A DNA stretch of 64,000 nucleotides, taken from contig MSJI02000741.1 of the NCBI GenBank assembly GCA_001931905.2, positions 107,167 to 171,166 of the forward strand. Reading direction: 5' to 3'. Positions 1 through 11,669 of the stretch are shown piece by piece (the first letter of the stretch is position 1; each line of letters begins with the position of its first letter). Origin of the DNA: Cladosporium sp. IMV 00045 (lineage: Eukaryota > Ascomycota > Dothideomycetes > Cladosporiales > Cladosporiaceae). Made by a program: the position numbers and the translations under genes. The notes beneath the pieces were generated by a model. That model saw only the letters and a program-made list of their open reading frames with translations. It made no database searches and was not told the origin of the DNA.

Positions 1-1520
1 ATGAATACTTTGAGAAAGCACTTCTGCTTTACTATTCATCAGCTGGAGAAGCCTCAGTGGAAAGAGTGCAATGCCTGGCTCTCCTTGCACTATGCACTGC
101 CGGCTGGAACACGCTAGCCAGGAGCTGGATGTTTGCAGGTCAAGCTGTGAGAGCGGCCATGGACATTGGCATACATCTCGATAACCACTTGGTAAGCGAG
201 TCGGTCTTTGCAACCGGCTATGAACACGAAGTCTGGACCATGCCAAAGACTAACTTCATGTGGAAGTATAAACCAAGCTTTGCTCATTCGGAGCCGCCGA
301 CAGCCAACGAAAAGCTACAGAGACAAATCAACCGCCGTATCTGGTGGAGTGTATACACACTTGATAGGTACGCTTGTTATCATCAATAGTTTTTGCATTG
401 ATCTGATGATAGCCAGGGTAATGTCAATCTGTCTCGGCCGTCCCATGACAGCACGTGATGAAGATTGCCGTTGCGCCCTTCCCGAGAACCAACACGATGA
501 AGGGCTCTTAAGATCTTTTACTTCCCAGGAACAGCCATCGGAAGCCGACAACATTCCAGACGGGAGTGATTCGCCGCTCACAGGGTTTATATCGTTTTCT
601 CGTCTCTGCCGTATCGCAGGCAAATGTGAGCTCCTAAGTTCGCCGTTGCGCACTCGTGTGTTGACTTCCTCGAATACTGCCAAAGTACAAGGGTATGTCT
701 CAAAAGCACGCAAATTCGAGATGGCTTTGCAATCATGGTTAGAAAAATTGCCAGATGAATTCAGGTTCTCTGCAAACGCCTTGTATTCCGAAGATACGAA
801 GAACCCAGGTCTGACAATGTGTGTCATCGCCTTCATTGTTCATGCAGGATCGTTGCTGAATCTTTATCGGTGAGCTCAGAATCTTCAAGACATCTTGTGT
901 TGACTTTGCTAAAACTGTACTTAGATGTCTCGTTGCGGTACCTCCAGCGAAAATCGTTGGGGAACCAGACAGGCTTTTCACAACTACCACAGGGCTGCAG
1001 TGCATTGGCGCGGCAAAAAGTTGTATTAGTGCAGCAGAGCCACTGCTCGACCTGGTCCCTCCCTCTCATTACCTCGCGTTCTGTGTTCATTACTTGACGT
1101 TGTCCGGTGTCGTACTGTGAGCAATCCCTTGTCCCTCCCCGCCTGTGTCGCATGTAATAACGAATCAGTATTCGCATGTCCTCCTCACTCCAGAGCGAAG
1201 ACGTCATTGGGGATATTGAAAAATGCATCCAGTTCCTTACGAATCTCGAACAACGATGGTCGGGTGCCAGCCGAAGCAGGGTCATTATCGAGCAACTTCT
1301 AGCTTTGCATCGACATCACTACTCGTCAACTTCTGTTGAACAAGCACAGGTGGGCCGGGATTACTCGTCAACTTCAAGCAAAAGGAAGCTGCCCGACTTC
1401 GAATCTGAAGATAATCTATTCCTCGACGACAGCATGTTCTGGCAAGGAATGCCTGGATCCGACCTTCTCGAGATGGATCTTTCCGATCTTATGTCGTTCA
1501 ATGCTGAGACCAATACTTGA
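1..1520 (+). CDS. Fungal-specific transcription factor, C-terminal part (5' end cut by window)
   Basis: This is the C-terminal two thirds of a fungal Zn2Cys6-type regulator carrying the fungal_trans (PF04082-like) region. The frame is open to the left edge, so the DNA-binding domain lies outside the window. Exons join as 1-367, 417-869, 925-1116 and 1169-1520; the three introns (49, 55 and 52 nt) have GT-AG ends and keep frame. The hallmark stretch is around bases 60-200 (ALLALCTAGW, then the RAAMDIGIH helix), followed by the RRIWW..Y.LDR motif at the first splice junction and CLGRP just after it. These are typical of the middle homology region of such regulators. The tail is acidic (DDSMFWQGMPGSDLLEMDLSD), as activation domains often are. 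The target genes are unknown; the permease immediately downstream on the same strand is a candidate. The family is secure, the function is not. Confidence 0.85.
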
Positions 1521-2283
1521 TTGCTAGGCTGTGTAGACATCTCGCGCAATGAGGCAGAGCCCTGTACGCACTGGATGAAGGGTGCATTCACTAAGCATTG
1601 CTTGAAGGTTTTTTTATTGTAGCAATCAACATGCTCAATGCCCTGCTGCTGTTGCCAATCATGTGCGCGAGGGCGGTGTTCGTACGTTGAAGGCGAGACG
1701 TCCGGCAAGCGTCAATGACATTGAGGCTACGCAGAATCGGAACGATTCTTGGAGCAGCTGGCTTTTTTGGGAATCATCAAAAAGAAGACGATCAATTGGT
1801 CCAGTGGAATACTTGTCTCATACATACAAAGGTCGCATACAGCGTGAATTGATACTTAAGCCAATCTTCCGCACACCAAGGCGGTGGCTGCTCAACGCAT
1901 GGATCGTCCACAAAGAGCAACATTCGTAGACTGTAGTGACATGTGCGGGGTCCATTCAGACTACTCGCCTTTAGCTGATTTTCTTGCAGATGAATAAACA
2001 CCCCACAAAGGTCACCCCATGCTGTTGAAAATCAACTCTTATCTTGCTTTCCTGGAACCCTACCGAGGCATGCTATCTCGCTCTTGGGCCTTATCTCCTC
2101 AGCGGATGAGCTCCGACCGAGCCATTGGCTTCGACTTCCCCGGGGGTCACGAGCGCTGAGAGGACTAGACATATATACCATCACACGAGATAGACATAAT
2201 TCAATGTCGTGTACATAGCGCGGTCATCCGCTGATCTCATCTAGAATCTATCATTCATTCCATATTTCTGCTCTTGGTTCAAT
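1521..2283. other. Intergenic: 3' end of regulator gene and promoter of permease
   Basis: There is no supported gene here. Short ORFs in this stretch lack family features. The last 120 bases hold a TATA-like element (listed separately) before the permease ATG. Confidence 0.6.
2171..2177 (+). promoter_or_regulatory. TATA-like element upstream of the permease gene
   Basis: The sequence atatata lies about 107 bases upstream of the permease ATG at 2284, a plausible distance for a fungal TATA box with a short leader. The evidence is sequence only. Confidence 0.35.
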
Positions 2284-4113
2284 ATGACGGACACCGACGC
2301 ATCGAGCGTTGATGACAACAAGACGCCTGTTTCGACTGAAGCAAAGACCATCGCCCCATTGGATGTCGAAATAGGCGAAGAGACCGTCGTTGATGCCACA
2401 GAAGAATACACCGAAGCATACTACAGGCGATTGCGTTGGAAGATCGATCTATGGCTTCTGCCACTTATGTGGTTCTGCTATGGAACACAGCAAGCGGATA
2501 AAACGTCCATTGGCACCATGGCTGTCTTTGGCCTTCGTGAGGACACTGGACTCGAAGGCCAACAATTCAACTGGTTGAGCACGATCTTCTACCTGTCCTA
2601 CATGGCTTGCGAATTCCCCGGAAACTATCTGATGCAGAAATTCAATGTGGGCAAGTTCTTGGGCATAGTGATGACTGGATGGGGAATCGTTGTACTCTGC
2701 ATTGCCTTTGCGCAGAACTGGGCTGGTCTGATGGCGTTGCGGACACTTCAAGGTGGCCTTGAGTGTACCATCTCTCCGACGTTTATGTTGATCACTGGAG
2801 CTTTTTACACTTCTAAAGAACACACCCTTCGTTCCTTGATTTGGGGAACTTCCAACGCGGGAATGAACATCATCACAGGCCTCTGTATGTATGCTATTGG
2901 CCTACACGCTCAGCAACATCCCGGGGGTCTAGCACCCGTAAGTCGAATTTACCCTGCTCTCCAACGAGAATGTACTCTGACAAGACTACAGTGGCGCGGA
3001 GTCTCCTTGTTCCTAGGTGGACTCACGATTGTGCTCGGGATCCTGTCCTTTTTCATCCTCGGTACTCCTCGAGAAGTTCTCTGGCTCAGTAAAGACGAGA
3101 AAAGAGCTGCTCTGTTGAGAACGATGAAGAATAAGACAGGCTCGGATCGCGAGAAGCGATCTGACTTTAAGCGAGAGCAAGTATGGACAGCATTTAAAGG
3201 TAAAAAGTCCCGTCCATGATACGCAGGCGAGCACTCGATGCAAGAATGCTGACGAACTTCGATGTTCAGATCCGCAGACATACTTCTTCTCTTTCCTCAG
3301 CATCGTCAACGCTCTGCCGAACGGCGCAAATACAACGTTCTCGAAGCTCATTTGGCAGTCTTTCGGCTTCACGCCGCTTGAAACTCTCCTCAAAGGCTCT
3401 ACTCCGTACTACTGCATCAGCATCTGCTGGTTCATTACGGTGGGCGTAATCACTAACAAAAAGCCCGGTCTTCGCTGTAAGTCCGTCTGATTGTAATCTA
3501 TCGACCTTGCTGACCGAAAGCAGTCGCTCTCGCAATGTTCTCATTGATTCCAGCATTCACCGGCATGTTGGCTCTTTCATTGCTACCCACTGATAGGATG
3601 AAATGGACAAGATGGGGCATGTACATCCTTCAGGTTTTCGGAACACTGCCTGGCCTTAGTAAGCTTCTCTATCTTCGACGAGTTAAATTTCTTGCTAACG
3701 ATTTTGCAGTGATCTGGACATTCCTTCCTTCGAATGTCGCTGGCAGAACCAAGAAGACCGTGACCGCCACCGTGCTTTTCATTTCATACTGCATCGGCAA
3801 CGCAATCGGCGCTCAGATGTTCGTAGCGTCTGACGCGCCTAAGTACGTCCGCGGTATCACTGCTTGTGCCGTCTTATATATTGTCGAGTTCTGCTCCTTT
3901 GCAGCATGGCGCACATACTGTAAGCTCTTCCCTACGCTGTAACATAGACACCAATGCTGATCACGAACGATAGATGTATGGCAGAACAAGAGACGTGCGC
4001 GAGCTATCGCTGCATTCGGCATGTCAGAGGAGGAGAGTGAGAGACAGGGCAAACTCAATGCCGAAGCTGATGAGACGGATTATGACAACATTCACTTCAG
4101 GTATCAGGTCTAG
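2284..4113 (+). CDS. MFS transporter, Dal5/allantoate permease-like (anion:cation symporter family)
   Basis: This is a predicted plasma-membrane major facilitator of the Dal5-type ACS family, which imports allantoate, vitamins and other organic anions. Six exons join in frame: 2284-2937, 2992-3199, 3270-3476, 3524-3658, 3710-3919 and 3974-4113, giving 517 aa, the usual family length. The family pattern is clear: a charged cytosolic N-terminus, then YYRRLRWKIDLWLLPLMW leading into TM1, a DKTSIG loop, FYLSYMACEFPGNYLMQK between TM2 and TM3, and LRTLQGGLECTISPTFMLITG for TM4-TM5. The second half contains PNGANTTFSKLIWQSFGFTPLETLL and SNVAGRTKKT, both typical of this family. The gene follows a regulator gene in tandem. 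The substrate cannot be read from the sequence; nicotinate, pantothenate or allantoate would all fit. Confidence 0.9.
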
Positions 4114-5005
4114 CAGCTGACGGCGGCGTTACAACCAATGTGGCAGGCATGATCCCCTGAGAAGCCCCGCATCACTGCGCATGCGGCAACAAAATATGTG
4201 ACAAGGCTATGTATACTTCACTTTGGATTGAGAACAGATAAATTTTAGAATCAAAAGAAAAGATAGAAGTTAGAATTAGATTCCTACGAGGTAAACTCTA
4301 TTGCTATTCCTGAACAAAAAAGTTCATATTCTGATCTAGGAATATACTACTTCTCTATTGGAATGTTTTTTTAATGTCTTTATTAGGCAGTCTAGAGGTC
4401 TATTAGATGGTTCTCCTCATATGCTTCTGATCTGATTCTATTTGGGAAGTAGGCGTAGTCTTACAGGCGGCGGCATCATCCCTACTTAGTCACCTACTAA
4501 TGTAACCATTGCCTAGTCCGTGTTTATATATAGTAGAGCAGACGGCATGGCTAGTATTTTTTAACCTCTGTTCATTATATAACGTAAATTTGGTAGCAGG
4601 TAATGTTCGTCAACCTCTAGACGAACGAGGTTTCAAGTCGTGTCCGTATTCAGGATGCTACATATAGTCAATGAATGTAGTATCTCCCGACGTCACACGA
4701 GATGCCGTAACGCCTTGCTTCTGGACTTTATTGTTCTTGAGATAACCAATAGCCTGCTGACCGAGACGCATGTATCGTCATGAATACTTGACATACGAAC
4801 ACAGAGCGCTATTCTTTCGTTCCCCATGTCCGCCTGCACTGAACGAAATCCGGAGTCAAAACTCGCGAAAAAAGAAATATTCAAAGTTGTTCAATGTATG
4901 CGCCGATGCAGTCTTCGAGAGACATGCCAAGCCGACTAAGCATGGTCGCGAACAGGCTATATTTGCATCAGCAAAGGCTTGATAGGACATTTGTCAACCT
5001 TTTAC
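4114..5005. other. AT-rich gene-free stretch
   Basis: There is no supported gene. Roughly 4200-4620 is distinctly richer in A/T and poorer in CpG than its surroundings, with many tta/cta/tag words and short A or T runs. It may be an eroded, possibly RIP-mutated relic, but I see no recognisable transposon protein or terminal repeats. Confidence 0.5.
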
Positions 5006-6990
5006 TTACCCCCCAGTAGTGGTTTCTCCAAAATTGTCGAAATACTCGTATCGCCTCGATAGATGCTTCAACTCTCTGCGTTGCCTTAGCAGCATTTGCA
5101 GCTTGAGCAGAGATGACAGGCCTCTCACGTCGTGAGAGCCTCCGCCATTCAAGCCAACGCTTTTTCGGAACGCGACTTCTGGTACAGGCTTCTGTCCAGG
5201 GGAGTTGAAGATATTTGATGGTGAGGCGTACAAACTGTGGTGGAAAGGCACAATTATGTGACCTCTCAGCGTTGGCATCATTTGCGATGAGGTTGAACCG
5301 ACGAGCCCGAAAACATTGTTGGGGAACGTTCTTTTGGTGCCATTCCCAAATACCATACGTTGTGTCTTTGGGTCCTTAAGTGTTGACATTCGTACATCTC
5401 CAGACCGCGTGACGGTGCCAGGATCCCGTTTAATCTCGAGCGGATTCAAGGGTGATGTTCTGGTGAGCCGGGCGATGCTCCCGTCAACAGCAACGTGTAC
5501 CGCCGCGTCTGACGTCGGCCTCTGCTCTATGTTCCATGCATCAGGTCGCCACAGAAATGCGAACAAAGGATTGAGATCTTTGCGAGAGATACGGATATCG
5601 CTTCCAAGCTGCTCGCCCTCGGATCGTCGTTCTTCGCAAATCTGTATCATGCGAAGACAATCTCCGCCAATCCATGCGGCCAGAAGGTCGAGTTCTTCTT
5701 TTCGATACTCGTTCTCTTCTTGCATCTTCACCAAGAGCTGCCGCTCGCCGATCTTTCTATGCAATGGCTTACAAAGCCTTAGGTCTTTCTCGAGCAACGC
5801 CCTCGCCGTCCAATGCAACCTTTCATGCGTATTCATGTCTGGATCACATGGGCTTCGATATTTCCACCCGAAAGCGCGCTGCATCATAGCAAAGCGGCTT
5901 ACTCGCTGCCGAGTGCACGCCGAGAAATCCTCTACAGGTAGTTCGATGGACAATTTGTAATGACCAGCTTTGCCTGCCTCTTGTGACACCACAACGTGCC
6001 GCTCGCGATTCCCGAGTTCCCAGTGTCGCTTCACTTCAACCGGCAAGGGCTTTTGGTTGAGATCGCGGGTTGCGGTGTCATCAAACTCAAGGATTCCTTT
6101 GCTCTTCAGTTGAGCGATCATCCATGCAAGGCTGAGATTCGACAAACTTGTGTCCTTGTTCCCGCCACCCACATCAGAATGGGTCCCCAAAAACCAACAT
6201 TGGCGGAGTTTTGTCGAGCTCGAGGTTTTCCAAAGGAGTGGTTGAAATTTCGCTCGCTCTTCGTCGAGTGCAAGTGCATGAAAAGCATACTCAATACATT
6301 GAGGTATTCCTTTCCCAACGAAATCAAGTTTGTCCCCAGTGAGTGCAGGTACAGTGTCCCAAACAGCACAAGCCTTGATTGCGACTTCGAATCGCAAATG
6401 GTCCAGATGTTCTCTTCGCATCTGCTCGAGTGGTAGAGACGAGCGTTTTTGGTTCTTCCACGCCTCGAAAAAATCGTTTAGGTATTCGAGAGACTCTTTC
6501 TTAATCAGGCCGATATCGTCGATCAATTGGGCCAGTGCGCGCACAGTGAAGGCGCCTCGTGAGAAGCCAACGAGTATTATCTCATCTCCTGGCCTCCAGT
6601 TTTGGCAAAGGCGAGCGTACGCCTTACGGATATTGTTGTTGATCCCTTCACATGATCAGCAAGTTTTGGTACCGTTGTATAAGTGCTGACTAGCACACAA
6701 ACAGTGCAGGAGAATGTCGCGGTAGTGAGGAAAGTCGATGACATACCTCTCCCGTCCATACTATCCCGCAAATTATTGATTCGAGATGTCCCTGTTCCTA
6801 CGCCGGCCATGTAATCAACATCTTGTCGAATACCCGAAGTGCTGCTGCTGATGCAACGAGCAAGTCTAGCAACGTTCGTTCTCGGGTGTCTCTTATTCAC
6901 CCCGTCGTTGGTAGTTCCATCGCAGCAAACCACAAAGCGCGTGAATGATGTAAGGTCCGGGGTGCGAGGTGGCAGAGTGCTCTGCTCCAT
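5006..6990 (-). CDS. DUF2235 alpha/beta-hydrolase (Tle1-phospholipase-like)
   Basis: This is a DUF2235-family (PF09994) protein, related to the catalytic domain of bacterial Tle1 lipases and widespread in filamentous fungi. Exons are 6747-6990 and 5006-6645, with a 101-nt intron between, giving 627 aa. Family landmarks in order are the opening strand FVVCCDGTTND, YMAGVGTG, the nucleophile elbow GFSRGAF, AVWDTV, and LGTHSDVGGG, which carries the acidic and glycine-rich part of the site. The C-terminal half (after about residue 380) is rich in charged residues and has no domain I recognise. I chose the ATG at 6990 because homologues start shortly before CDGT; an in-frame ATG at 7155 would add 55 residues. 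The final codons run straight into gtaagt before the stop, so a further 3' exon is conceivable. The substrate is unknown; lipid or ester hydrolysis is inferred from the family. Confidence 0.85.
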
Positions 6991-7882
6991 GATTTCAACG
7001 GCCTCGCAACGAGTGGAACACCTTGAAAGAAACCCTCTGGAGTCCGCCGTTCTCGGAAGCGACGTGTAATCGGAATAACCAGCAGGCCAATCTTTGCCAA
7101 AGCGTGGAAGACCAGGCCTCGAAAGTGTGATTAGTAGGTGTTTTACTCGGAGCATGAAATGCGCTGTAATGGAGAGGGAATGGTGATCTGGTCAGCCGCC
7201 AGGCTACCCTTGAAAAGCAACTAAACCGAGTACTGCCCGAGAAGGCGTCCGAACATTCTACTGAGCTCTCAGGCGTGATGAGCAGGCGAAGGCAATCATT
7301 GATGTACTTCGCCACTTCCGGCGCTGTAGTGCCACCATCACAGCCCCGCGCATAGGTTCAAGACCCTGATACCTGATATAATGACAGTTGAGCCCCTGGA
7401 GCTGCTTCCTACAGCACATGTTGAATTGGTAGTTTGGCGTCCCAGACGTGTAATAAATAGTGATAGGTATTAGCTTCTTTCGCTAGGGTAACAAGAGACA
7501 AGAAGCATTCATCAATAATGGCATGTAAACAAAAAGAAAAAGTAAAAAGTCAACAGGCAAAGCAGGGAAAAGCGAGGCGATCAAGCGTACTTATCTCTGA
7601 TGCACGTAGCTGATCGCATGTGAAGACTTGTTGCTATAAGCGAGCGAATCACAAATCAAGCTTCGCTTTTGTCAGCCATGATGCATGATTTGCGGCGTCA
7701 GTCCATCACGATAATTTCGCAATGTGACGATTCCAGATGTTTTAGCCGAGGATATAAGACTTTCAGGAGTGACGAATGTAGTAAGGTTGTTACATTCTAA
7801 TATTTTCCGAAGAGGAGGATGGTGACCTGGGGCAACGGCAGGGCAGCATGAAAGTGATGACCAGGCTGAGAACCTTGACAAA
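6991..7882. other. Intergenic: DUF2235 promoter and SSU1 3' flank
   Basis: There is no supported gene. Both neighbours are on the minus strand. ORFs here (such as 7672-7956 minus) show no protein-like features. Confidence 0.55.
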
Positions 7883-9244
7883 TTAGATAGCTTTGTCGAG
7901 AGTATTTCGTCCAGCGCCATTCCACTGTGTCCTTGCAGTCTCTGCCTCAGCCCCATCTTGGGGTACTGTCGGTGCCTCTTCTTTCAAATTATCCAAGCAA
8001 GGTGCCTTGAACATCACACCGCTGTACGCCCCTTTAGCTGTACGCGCCGCAATGAAAACCCATAAGAGAATGACTGCCACGCCGAAAATTGTTCCCAACA
8101 CCCTGAAGAACAGAGATGGCAGTTCCTGGCCAATCAATATCGTGCTGGAAGCGTACACGCCCAGAGGGAACGTAAATCCCCAGAAACCCATATTGAACGG
8201 AACGCCTTCTTCTCTTGCCGTCTTCCACAAGGCGGCTATGGCGAAGCTGAACCACAGTAAGCCCCAGCCCCACATGATGAATGCCACAAAGAAGCCTAGA
8301 ACGTATGCTATGCGTCCTGCCATTGGATCAAGTGTGTCTGTTTGTGGGAAGACAATTGCGGCCTGCTTTCCAAGGTTGAGAATCCCAAAGCCACCGAAGC
8401 CAAGTGGCCCAAGGGGCAGAAACACGCTGACGATGACTTCCCGTGGAGGCATTTTGTGAATTGCTAGGCGTTGATAGTAAATGGTGAGTACGACGAAAGC
8501 CATGGGCGTCGCCATTCCCCAGAGCGCATACGACGCAAGAATGACACACAGTGCCAACTGTGGTTCAGGCATGACGGAGGCTATCTCTGAGCCTACACCT
8601 GCTGCCACAATCGTTGCTGCTATAGGAAGAAGCTGAGCAGCAGTGATGCTGTCGAGAGACCTTTGATAGGACGAAGACATGAGCAGAACTCCAAGGCTTA
8701 CGGTGACCATTACTGCGACGATGCAATCCAATATCCATGTGGCGAAGGCGAAGTAGGCAGCCCAAACTCCCCATGCTGGGACACAGACTTGCACCCACAT
8801 ATTGATCAGCGTGGCGAAGCCCATGGGAACGGTGCCGAGGAAGAGACTGTTGTTGGGATCCTCGATCATGACAGTCCAGATTTCAGGCCATATTGTGTAC
8901 CTCAGCACTGAGATTCCGGTAGCCAGGAGGAACAGCAAAGCGTTTAGAGCAAAGACAATGATGCTCAACCAGTAAAGCCAGCGGGCTTGCCATGGGATGG
9001 AGTGCAGTATAACGGCGACGATACCAGTGCCCATTGTCGTCACAAACCAAGCAGGAGAGAAATTGCGGACTACTCGACGCCATCCCTGATTATTTCTTGA
9101 GAAATGTGATGGTCTCGCCCCATTTGGTTTGGGTTCATCTGTCTTATCAGACGATGGTTTTTCGCCTTTGATGCCATTGTCGCTCGTCAATGGGCTGGTG
9201 CGAAGTCGTTGAGAAGCCGGAACGCTGACGGCTGGATTATTCAT
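7883..9244 (-). CDS. SSU1: SSU1-type sulfite efflux transporter (TDT family)
   Basis: This is a member of the tellurite-resistance/dicarboxylate (TDT) transporter family, closest in pattern to fungal SSU1 plasma-membrane sulfite exporters. These pump out sulfite made during sulfur metabolism, for example during cysteine breakdown on keratin-rich substrates. It is a single exon of 453 aa from the ATG at 9244. An upstream in-frame ATG at 9334 would add 30 residues; I prefer the shorter form because it matches the family length (yeast Ssu1 is 458 aa). The signature NFSPAWFVTTMGTGIV opens TM1. About ten hydrophobic segments follow, with PMGFATL, GPLGFGGFGI and NMGFWGFTFPLGVY as conserved TDT motifs. 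The N-terminus (SDNGIKGEKPSSDKTDEPK) is disordered. Its promoter faces that of the tannase gene. Malate transport by a related TDT protein is the main alternative. Confidence 0.88.
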   Translation of the reverse strand: MNNPAVSVPASQRLRTSPLTSDNGIKGEKPSSDKTDEPKPNGARPSHFSRNNQGWRRVVRNFSPAWFVTTMGTGIVAVILHSIPWQARWLYWLSIIVFALNALLFLLATGISVLRYTIWPEIWTVMIEDPNNSLFLGTVPMGFATLINMWVQVCVPAWGVWAAYFAFATWILDCIVAVMVTVSLGVLLMSSSYQRSLDSITAAQLLPIAATIVAAGVGSEIASVMPEPQLALCVILASYALWGMATPMAFVVLTIYYQRLAIHKMPPREVIVSVFLPLGPLGFGGFGILNLGKQAAIVFPQTDTLDPMAGRIAYVLGFFVAFIMWGWGLLWFSFAIAALWKTAREEGVPFNMGFWGFTFPLGVYASSTILIGQELPSLFFRVLGTIFGVAVILLWVFIAARTAKGAYSGVMFKAPCLDNLKEEAPTVPQDGAEAETARTQWNGAGRNTLDKAI

Positions 9245-10014
9245 TTTAACCAGTCTGTCGTCCTCGGCGTATCGCAATGCATAGCACAGCAGGAGTCGAA
9301 GGATTGACTTGGACCGTGAAGATCCGGATTCCAATACCTGATTTCCGATGTGAGGTTGCTTATATCAGCAGAATAGCATGATTGAGACTTCAAGCCACGT
9401 CAATACGCGAATTGATCGATGAATCCTTTGTAAGCACAAAGCCAGAGATGGATGCGTAGTCTGGACGAGCTTCCGCGTCATGTTCAGGAAGTCGATGACT
9501 GCCGCGTCGGTTGAATGTCACGCCGATGTGCCGAGCAAAGCCGCGACGTTCTTTGCTCTGCTTACTGCGTGTGTCCTTGCATTTCAAATGATATTCGACA
9601 GAACAGATGGGTTACTGAACGCTCCCTGAAGAACAATGTGGTCTGTGACTAAGCCTCTCTTACGTCAATATATCAACGCGATTCAAAAATGCATACCAAG
9701 CATGCCAATGTACGCCAGGCTGACAGGAAATGACAACGAGAGGGCGGTGCAACCTCACAGACGTAACACACATAGATCGGCAAAAGGTAGCCCCCGCATC
9801 CCTCGGCACTCCGCTTGAATAATGGTCCAGAGATTTTGCTTGCGTTGACGTACCGTTCTTGCTATCCGTAGGCGGGAGTGGAGTTCAGGCGATGTACCGG
9901 AGGTTGCAAAAGGGGATCGCGCGGTGGGAGCCATCATGATCCTGCAATGCTATATAAACTAGGCTTCGCAACCAGGTCAAGTTGCCTGAGAAAGTGCAAA
10001 GAGCAGGCTTCGCG
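9245..10014. other. Divergent promoter region between SSU1-type and tannase genes
   Basis: There is no gene in this 770-base stretch. It separates two divergently transcribed genes and should hold both promoters. A TATA box for the tannase side is visible (listed separately). Confidence 0.6.
9951..9958 (+). promoter_or_regulatory. TATA box of the tannase gene
   Basis: A perfect tatataaa lies 57 bases upstream of the ATG at 10015, consistent with a core promoter for an inducible secreted enzyme. Confidence 0.5.
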
Positions 10015-11669
10015 ATGTATTTCCAAAAGACTATCAGTGGCACGATTGCCGGATTGACCCTCACGCCTTGGGTTGCTGCTGGGTCAGAAAGAGGGCAAGC
10101 TGCCTGCACGTCGGATGCGATCCCTCATCCTAATGTGTTCAGCGCCGAGATTTTGAAAATCACAGCAGCCGAGTACCAGAACCAGACAATACTCTCTGAC
10201 GATGCAGCATTTCCTGCCAACTTGACCGTGTCGTACTGCGGCGTCAATGTGTGGGTAGCCTCGTGAGACATGCGATATATTTGCAACACAGCTAGCTGAC
10301 TGAGACCAGGTCATACACACATCTTGGCTGGGACGATGTCGTCAACATCAACGTCTGGCTTCCGCTCAATGACTGGAATGGACGTTTCCAAGGACTAGGC
10401 GGAGGCGGATATCAAACAGGCGCAGGGCCGGCCAGTCTTGTGTCGGCCGTTCACGATGGCTACTCCGCAGCAACCACTGACGGTGGTCATGCAGACGAAA
10501 CTGCTGACGATGCCGCACCATCACACTGGGCTCTCCATTCACCTGGCAATATCAACCTGCCACTTCTCTATGACTTCGCTTCAGTCGCACTGTCAGACCT
10601 TGCAATCATTGGCAAAGCGATCACCGAAAGCTACTACGGCAAGAAGCCGGATTACTCGTACTGGACTGGCTGTTCGACCGGTGGAAGGCAAGGGATGATG
10701 CTGGCTCAGCGATATCCGGATCTGTACGATGGTATCCTGGCGTTGGCACCTGCTATCAACTGGGACACGTTCCTCGTCACTGAGTACTGGCCGCAGCAGG
10801 TCATGAATCAGCTTGGCGTCTACCCGCCGCCATGTGAGCTTGAGGCTTTCACCCAAGCTGCAATCGACGCGTGCGATGGGCTTGATGGTCTGGAAGATGG
10901 TGTCATCACGAATGCGAATGAATGCAAGTTCGACCCTCACTCTGTGGTCGGAAAAGAATTCACCTGCGGAGACGACGAGACCCAAGTCTTCACCACTGAA
11001 GGTGCAACTGTGGCCGACGCAGCGTGGACAGGATTGATAGATCCTTCTGGAGAGAGGCAATGGTGGGGTCTTAACAAAGACGCGAACCTGTCTGGCATCG
11101 CGGGAACGGTGGCCGCAACAGCCAACTCATCAGCCAAAGGAGCACCCTTCCGACACTCAGTTGACTGGATCAAGTGGTTCATCGCCAAAAATCCATCCTT
11201 TGACATCGCAAACTTGTCGAACGAAGAGTACTTCAGCATTCTGCATCAATCGCGCAATCAGTTTTCCAGCGTAATAGGAACGTCTGATCCAGATCTCAGC
11301 CTTTTCAAAACACTCGGTGGCAAAATAATCACCTGGCACGGCTTGGCTGACGAGGTCATCTTTCCAAACGGCACCGAAGACTACTACAAGAGGGTTTCAG
11401 AGAAGATTCCCAACGTCCAAGACTTTTACCGCATTTTCGAAGCACCTGGAATTGGACACTGCAGTGGTGGTTCTGGTGCGCAGCCGGTGGGCGAGCTTGA
11501 GGCTTTAGTCGATTGGGTCGAACTTGGTCAGGCGCCTGACACCTTGTCAGCCGTCAATACTACTCAGAGTGACGAAGGAAAGGTTTCACGCAAGATTTGC
11601 GCGTGGCCGAAGGTGCAGAAGTATAATGGAGGCGATCCTGCTGTGGCGGAAAGCTTCGACTGCGTGTAG
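10015..11669 (+). CDS. Secreted tannase/feruloyl esterase family protein
   Basis: This is an extracellular esterase of the tannase/feruloyl esterase family (PF07519), which splits gallate or ferulate esters of plant polymers. Exons are 10015-10250 and 10310-11669, giving 531 aa, normal for the family. The N-terminus looks like a signal peptide (MYFQKTISGTIAGLTLTPWV). The VNV|SYTHLGWDD junction confirms the 59-nt intron. The catalytic serine sits in the pentapeptide CSTGG near residue 200, the acid in HGLADEVI and the histidine in APGIGHCSGG. The cysteines flanking Ser and His form the family's CS-D-HC arrangement. Many N-x-S/T sites fit secretion. I took the ATG at 10015; the frame upstream has only non-ATG starts. 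It is divergent from the SSU1-type gene. Substrate preference (tannin or feruloyl ester) cannot be told. Confidence 0.92.
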
